The position numbers and the translations under genes were made by a program. Source: Allochromatium palmeri (GTDB lineage: Bacteria; Pseudomonadota; Gammaproteobacteria; Chromatiales; Chromatiaceae). From it: a DNA stretch of 54,083 bases. The stretch spans positions 1 to 54,083 of the forward strand of contig NZ_WNKT01000026.1 of NCBI RefSeq assembly GCF_009720725.1, read 5' to 3'. The notes under the pieces are model-generated. The model worked only from the letters and a program-made list of their open reading frames with translations. It did not search any database and was not told the DNA's origin. Below, piece by piece: positions 49,688 through 54,083 of this stretch; the stretch's first letter is position 1, and the number at the start of each line of letters is the position of its first letter.

Positions 49688-52362
49688 AGTACCTTGGTCA
49701 CCAGCTTGACGGCCAGATCCTGCGGATCGCTCTCGATGCGAAAGCCCAGCGACTTGACCAGCGCCAGCATGCGCGTGTTGGCTGTCAGAACCTCGCCTTC
49801 CATGAGGCGAAATCCGCGCGAGCGCGCGTTTTGCATCAGTGATCGCATCAGACGCGCGCCGATTCCCAGATTCTTCCAGGTATCCGCAACGACGATGGCG
49901 AATTCGCATGCCTCGCCGCCCGGACGCGCCATATAACGGGCCACCCCAACCTCGACCTCGGTGCCGTCCTGCTCGACCACGCCGATCAGGGCCATCTCGC
50001 GGTCATAGTCGATCTGAGTGAAGCGCACCAGCATCTCGGGCGTGAGTTCCTTGAGCGCCTGCATGAAACGAAAATACTTGGTCTGTTCCGAAAGTCCACG
50101 CACGAAGGTCTGCTCCATCTCGGCGTCCTCAGGCCGGATCGGGCGGATGACCAGATCCCGGCCATCGGGGAGTTGCGCGCGCTCGATCAGATGGCTTGGA
50201 TAGGGATGGATGGCCATGTGGCCATAGGTCGGCTGTTGCGGCGGGCGGTAGTCGACCTTGATGCACACGTCCACGGCGGTCACGGCCTTGTCGTTGCCGA
50301 TCAGCGGGTTGATGTCCATGCCAATGATCTCGGGCAGCTCGCAGACCATCTCTGAGACGCGCTGGAGGATGCGCGCGAGCGCCACCCGATTCATCGGCGG
50401 CATGTGCTGGAAGGCGCCCATCAGCCGTGCCACCCGCGTGTGGTCGATCATGGTTTCGATGATGAAAGCATTGAGCGGCGGCAATCCCAACGCGCGATCG
50501 CCGAGCACCTCGACCTTGGTGCCACCGGCGCCGAACAGGATCACCGGACCAAAGATCTTGTCGCGAAAGACGCCGATCATCAGCTCACGCGCCGCGCGCG
50601 TGGAGACCATGCGCTCGACCGTGATGCCATCGAAACGTGCGTCTGGGCGCAACCGCTTGGCACGCTCCATGATTTCAGTGAAGGTGCGGCGCACCGACTG
50701 GGCGTCGTCGATGTTGAGTTTGACCCCATCGACGTCCGATTTGTGTTCCAGATCAGGTGAGTTGATCTTCATCACCACCGGAAAGCCCAGAGCCTGGGCG
50801 GCCATCAGGGCTTCGTTCGGAGTGCGACTCAGAATCGCCTGCATGGTCGGGATACGGAACGCCGAGAGGATCGCCTTGGCCTCGATGGTGCCGAGTACCT
50901 TGCGCCCCTCGGACATCACCCCTTCGATGATCAGACGCGCGCCCTCGACATCCGGCGGATTCTCATAGGACAGCGGCGCCGGTGACTGCATCAGGAGCTT
51001 CTGGTTGCGCTGATGGGTCGCGAGAAACGAGAAGGCTTCGACCGCCGCTTCGGGGCTGTCGAACTGGGGCACGTCGTGCTTGGAGAGCAGCGCCTGCGCC
51101 TCCAGCACCCGCTTGCCGCCCATCCAGCAGGCCAGTACCGGCTTACGGCTGCCTTTGGCCGCTTCGATGACCTGCTGCGCGGTCGCCACTGGATCACCGA
51201 ACACCAGTGGGGCCTGGATGCAGAGTACGCCATCGACCTCGGAGTCGGCGAGACAGGCGTCGAGCGTCGCCCGATAGCGCTCGGGCGGTGCATCACCGAT
51301 GATGTCGATCGGGTTGCCGTGCGACCAGTAGTCGGGCAGTGCCTGTTCGAGTTTCTGGCGCGTGGCCTCGGTGAACTGCGCCAGCGTCAAGCCCAGCTCG
51401 ACCGTGCGGTCGGCGGCCAGCACACCAGGTCCGCCCCCATTGGTAATGATGGCGATACGATCCCCGGCCAGCCGGCGTCGGGTACCGAAGACCTGAGCGG
51501 CGGCGAAGAGCTGATCCAGATTGGCGACCTGCACCACGCCGGCACGGTCGGTGACGGCGCGAAAGACCTCGGCCGAGCCGACGAAGCCGCCGGTGTGCGA
51601 CTTGATGGCACGGGTGCCGGCCGGATGACGTCCGGCTTTGACGATGACCACTGGCTTGAGCCGTGCCGCTGCCCGCAGACCGCTCATGAAATGGCGCGCG
51701 TGACGGATGCCCTCGACATAGAGCAGGATGCACTGGGTCTGGGTGTCGAGCGCCAGATAGTCGAGGATGTCGCCGAAATCCACATCCGCCGCCGCGCCCA
51801 GCGAGACGACGGCCGAAAAGCCCACGCCGCGCGACTCCGACCAGTCGATCATGGCGGTACAGATAGCGCCTGACTGCGAGACCAGCGCCACATTGCCCCG
51901 GCGCGGCAGATCCTGGCCGACGCTGGCATTGAGACCATGCTGCGGGCGCATCACGCCCAGACAGTTCGGACCCATGACGCGGATGTCATTGCGTCGTGCG
52001 GCTTCGACCATCTTCTCCTGCAACGCGATGCCGCGTTCGCCGTGCTCGCCGAATCCGGCCGAGTGCACCACGGCGGCCTTGACTCCATAGCTGCCGCATT
52101 GATCAAGGATGGCCGGGACACAGTCGCCCGGCGTGGCGATCAGCGCCAGGTCGACCTGCTTGTCCAGTTCGTTCAGCGAGCCATGACAGGGCCGCCCCGC
52201 CACCTCGCTGTACTTGGGATTGATGGCGTAGCACTGGCCCTTGTAACCGCCGGCGAGCAGGTTGCGAAAGACCAGGCCGCCGATCGAGCCGTCGTTGTCG
52301 CTGGCACCGAAGACGGCCACCGCCCCCGGCGTGAAGAGTTGATCGATATCCGTCAAACGCAT
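49684..52362 (-). CDS. ADP-forming acyl-CoA synthetase fused to GNAT acetyltransferase (Pat/PatZ type)
   Basis: An 892-residue multidomain protein: CoA-binding domain (about 8-135, VAVFGASDNDGSIGG), succinyl-CoA-ligase-like flavodoxin folds (about 150-460), ATP-grasp domain (about 495-715, FPVVMKINSPDLEHKSD) and a C-terminal GNAT domain (about 735-892, with the acetyl-CoA loop NLGIGARLM). This is the architecture of the protein lysine acetyltransferase Pat, which shuts down acetyl-CoA synthetase. His256 in IKSHTGGFVGS matches the phospho-histidine of active ADP-forming acetyl-CoA synthetases, so the ligase half may still work. The ATG at 52362 is used rather than an upstream in-frame start. 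It is divergent from a deacetylase gene. Confidence 0.92.
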   Translation of the reverse strand: MRLTDIDQLFTPGAVAVFGASDNDGSIGGLVFRNLLAGGYKGQCYAINPKYSEVAGRPCHGSLNELDKQVDLALIATPGDCVPAILDQCGSYGVKAAVVHSAGFGEHGERGIALQEKMVEAARRNDIRVMGPNCLGVMRPQHGLNASVGQDLPRRGNVALVSQSGAICTAMIDWSESRGVGFSAVVSLGAAADVDFGDILDYLALDTQTQCILLYVEGIRHARHFMSGLRAAARLKPVVIVKAGRHPAGTRAIKSHTGGFVGSAEVFRAVTDRAGVVQVANLDQLFAAAQVFGTRRRLAGDRIAIITNGGGPGVLAADRTVELGLTLAQFTEATRQKLEQALPDYWSHGNPIDIIGDAPPERYRATLDACLADSEVDGVLCIQAPLVFGDPVATAQQVIEAAKGSRKPVLACWMGGKRVLEAQALLSKHDVPQFDSPEAAVEAFSFLATHQRNQKLLMQSPAPLSYENPPDVEGARLIIEGVMSEGRKVLGTIEAKAILSAFRIPTMQAILSRTPNEALMAAQALGFPVVMKINSPDLEHKSDVDGVKLNIDDAQSVRRTFTEIMERAKRLRPDARFDGITVERMVSTRAARELMIGVFRDKIFGPVILFGAGGTKVEVLGDRALGLPPLNAFIIETMIDHTRVARLMGAFQHMPPMNRVALARILQRVSEMVCELPEIIGMDINPLIGNDKAVTAVDVCIKVDYRPPQQPTYGHMAIHPYPSHLIERAQLPDGRDLVIRPIRPEDAEMEQTFVRGLSEQTKYFRFMQALKELTPEMLVRFTQIDYDREMALIGVVEQDGTEVEVGVARYMARPGGEACEFAIVVADTWKNLGIGARLMRSLMQNARSRGFRLMEGEVLTANTRMLALVKSLGFRIESDPQDLAVKLVTKVL

Positions 52363-52512
52363 GAGATCCGCACTCCGGGCCGAAAAAAGGTTTAATCTGT
52401 GAACTGGCCGCTGAAACAGGGCCAAGAGTCTGGTCGAAAGCCAATTGAAGAAAAGAATCGCTCCCTACCCCCCTGGGTCCAGCGTGGCGATCGAGTCTTG
52501 AGGACAGCCTGT

Positions 52513-53445
52513 ATGAACCTCGCCTTCATCTCACATCCGTCCTGTCGCGAACACCGGATGGGGGCGCATCATCCCGAATGCCCCGAACGTCTCTATGCGA
52601 TCCAGGATCGGCTGATCGCCTCCGGCATGGAGATGCTGCTCACCCATTATGACGCACCCAAGGCCAGCGTCGAGCAAATCGCGCGCGCGCACGATCGCGA
52701 CTATATCGAGACAATCATCGCGGCCGCGCCCCAGGCCGACGACGTGCTGGCCTGGATCGATGGCGACACGGCCATGAACAAGCATACGCTGGAAGCGGCC
52801 CTGCATGCGGCGGGCGCCGCGATTCTGGGCGTCGATTTAGTGATGGGTGAACGCCATCATGCGGCCTTCTGCGGTGTGCGTCCGCCGGGTCATCATGCCG
52901 GACGCGCCAAGGGAAGCGGGTTCTGTATTTTTAACAATGTGGCCATCGGTGCGCTGCACGCCCTGGAACAGCATGGACTGGAGCGCGTGGCCATCATCGA
53001 TTTTGATGTCCATCATGGTGATGGCACTGAGGAAATCGTAATTGGTGATGAGCGGATCCTGTTCTGCTCCAGCTTCCAGCATCCCTTCTATCCGGGCACG
53101 GGCGCTGACACCGATGCGCCCAATGTCATCAATCTGCCCCTGCCCCGTCTGACCGATGGCGCGGCCTTCAAGGCGGCGGTTGAGGCGGCCTGGCTGCCGC
53201 GATTGGATGCGTTCGCGCCGCAGTTGATTATGATCTCGGCCGGGTTCGACGGGCACATCGAAGACGACATGGCGCACTTCAATCTGCATACCGCCGACTA
53301 TGGCTGGATCACGCGCGAGATCCATCACTTAGCACGCAAGCACAGTCAGGAGCGGGTCGTGTCCTGTCTGGAGGGTGGCTACACGCTCTCGGCGCTCGGG
53401 CGCTGTGTGAGCACCCATATCGATGAGCTGATCGGGCATGCCTGA
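52513..53445 (+). CDS. Histone-deacetylase-family (AcuC/HdaH-like) deacetylase
   Basis: A 310-residue arginase-fold zinc deacetylase. The catalytic pair is His127-His128 in RPPGHHAGRAKG. Zinc ligands are Asp165 and His167 (DFDVHHGDGTEEI) and Asp246 (SAGFDGH). The N-terminal substrate region AHHPECPERL is also typical. Bacterial members deacetylate lysines or small acetylated amines. Its place back to back with a Pat-type acetyltransferase makes a protein lysine deacetylase role attractive, by inference. The ATG at 52513 follows GAGGACAG; an upstream in-frame ATG overlaps the divergent control region. Confidence 0.93.
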   Translation: MNLAFISHPSCREHRMGAHHPECPERLYAIQDRLIASGMEMLLTHYDAPKASVEQIARAHDRDYIETIIAAAPQADDVLAWIDGDTAMNKHTLEAALHAAGAAILGVDLVMGERHHAAFCGVRPPGHHAGRAKGSGFCIFNNVAIGALHALEQHGLERVAIIDFDVHHGDGTEEIVIGDERILFCSSFQHPFYPGTGADTDAPNVINLPLPRLTDGAAFKAAVEAAWLPRLDAFAPQLIMISAGFDGHIEDDMAHFNLHTADYGWITREIHHLARKHSQERVVSCLEGGYTLSALGRCVSTHIDELIGHA

Positions 53446-53472
53446 GCAAAACATCTGATTCGAGCTTAGGGA

Positions 53473-53500
53473 AGGTCACGAAGCCGAAGCTTCGTGACCT
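53473..53500. terminator. Strong bidirectional hairpin
   Basis: AGGTCACGAAGC-CGAA-GCTTCGTGACCT is a perfect 12-bp stem with a stable 4-nt loop, the strongest hairpin I found in the window. It lies between the 3' ends of the deacetylase gene and the convergent DUF11-repeat gene. There is no T-run, so it may work as a bidirectional stop together with other factors or protect both 3' ends. Confidence 0.65.
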
Positions 53501-53507
53501 GGAACGC

Positions 53508-54083
53508 TCAGCGTCTGCGCTGATAGCGTAGACCAACTAGCATCATCAGGGCCAACAACAACAGCATGGCCCATTCCGACAAGGTTGGGATCGAATGTGG
53601 ATGTGTCGGTGTCGGCGGCGGCGTCGGCGGTGCCTCGACCGGCACCGGCGTTACGGTATCGGTGTTGTCATCGGGATTGGGATCCGGCTCGCGGGCGCTG
53701 ACCGTGGCGCTGTTGGCATACACGCCCGTGCCCAGCACCCGCGCCTGCACGGCCAGACTGGCACGCCCGCCCGTGGCCAGGGCGCCCAGCGTCCAGACCC
53801 CGGTGGCGCTGTCATAGGTGCCCACGCTCGGGGTCGCCCCTACATAGCTGTAGCCGCTCGGCAGGGACTCGATGACGCGAACCTCGGTGGCGTTCGCCGG
53901 TCCCTGGTTGTGCACCCTGAGGGTGAAGGTCACGACGTCGCCGACCGTCGGGGTGGCCTCATCCACGCTCTTGGTCAACACCAGATCGGCCGTGCTCGCC
54001 GGCGGTGCCTCGACCGGCACCGGCGTTACGGTATCGGTGTTGTCATCGGTATTGGGATCCGGCTCGCGGGCGCTGACCGTGGC
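53508..54083 (-). CDS. DUF11-repeat surface protein with IPTL-CTERM tail (3' end only)
   Basis: The gene runs off the right edge; only its last 191 codons are seen. A DUF11 module (ADLVLTKSVDEATPTVGDVV, VHNQGPANATEVRVIESLPS, SYVGATPSVGTYDS) is followed by a DPNPDDNTDTVTPVPVEAPP linker, a Pro/Thr/His spacer and the sorting tail IPTLSEWAMLLLLALMM...RYQRRR. That tail is the IPTL-CTERM signal: the motif, one membrane helix and a basic cluster. The product should be exported, processed at the C-terminus and displayed at the surface or released. The linker at the window edge repeats the one before the tail, showing that the upstream part holds at least one more DUF11 unit. Confidence 0.88.
   Translation of the reverse strand, partial: ATVSAREPDPNTDDNTDTVTPVPVEAPPASTADLVLTKSVDEATPTVGDVVTFTLRVHNQGPANATEVRVIESLPSGYSYVGATPSVGTYDSATGVWTLGALATGGRASLAVQARVLGTGVYANSATVSAREPDPNPDDNTDTVTPVPVEAPPTPPPTPTHPHSIPTLSEWAMLLLLALMMLVGLRYQRRR
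53626..54083. repeat. Direct repeat, 375-bp period, in the DUF11 gene
   Basis: The 83 bp at 53626-53708 recur at 54001-54083 with a single difference (53675 versus 54050, Pro to Thr in the linker). The period of 375 bp equals 125 codons, one DUF11 module plus linker. Near-identity at the DNA level points to recent duplication or ongoing gene conversion, and copy number may vary between strains. Confidence 0.85.

Overview
The window is about 54 kb of high-GC, densely coding gammaproteobacterial chromosome. Three things point to a nitrogen-fixing purple sulfur bacterium of the Chromatiaceae or a close relative: a molybdenum nitrogenase operon with draT beside it, the gammaproteobacterial macromolecular-synthesis operon (rpsU-yqeY-dnaG-rpoD), and the overall gene style. 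No photosynthesis or sulfur-oxidation gene lies in the window, so the family assignment is inference.

Layout. (1) 1-3.9 kb: an AT-rich stray membrane-protein gene, a chemoreceptor with a zinc-binding tail, and the collapsed remains of a hybrid sensor kinase. (2) 3.9-11.7 kb: nifH-D-K-T, a ferredoxin gene, a NafY/NifX-like gene and two unnamed nif-linked genes, all leftward. draT, which encodes the enzyme that ADP-ribosylates NifH, is divergent. The nifH-draT gap holds a complete NifA/IHF/sigma-54 control region. (3) 11.7-22.1 kb: a long leftward housekeeping run in transcription order yceD-rpmF-plsX-fabH-fabD-fabG-acpP-fabF-pabC-mltG-tmk-holB-pilZ, covering fatty-acid initiation and elongation, folate, cell wall, dTMP and replication. 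(4) 22.5-28.8 kb: an orphan FixJ-like regulator, folK, and a leftward batA-batB/C-batD locus. (5) 29.0-38.0 kb: a tightly overlapping ten-gene cation/proton antiporter operon in the order of the archaeal Mbh module (E-F-G-MbhD-MbhE/B-C-D), followed by three more ND-type membrane subunits and a broken UPF0126/TRIC gene. (6) 38.0-47.8 kb: a MidA-type methyltransferase, a small HTH protein, folB, plsY, a FixL-like orphan kinase, tsaD, rpsU-yqeY-dnaG-rpoD and a tRNA-Ile(CAU). (7) 48.0-54.1 kb: a two-domain polyphosphate:AMP phosphotransferase, a large acyl-CoA synthetase/GNAT acetyltransferase divergent from a histone-deacetylase-family deacetylase, and the 3' end of a DUF11-repeat surface protein with an IPTL-CTERM tail.

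Most of the window is ordinary core genome. I saw no CRISPR array, intact insertion sequence, prophage or recognisable new defence system. The parts most worth a second look are the extended antiporter operon, whose last two ND subunits lack the conserved TM5 glutamate; the two unnamed nif-linked proteins; the layered nifH-draT regulatory region; the hairpin at the acpP leader; and the gene remnants.
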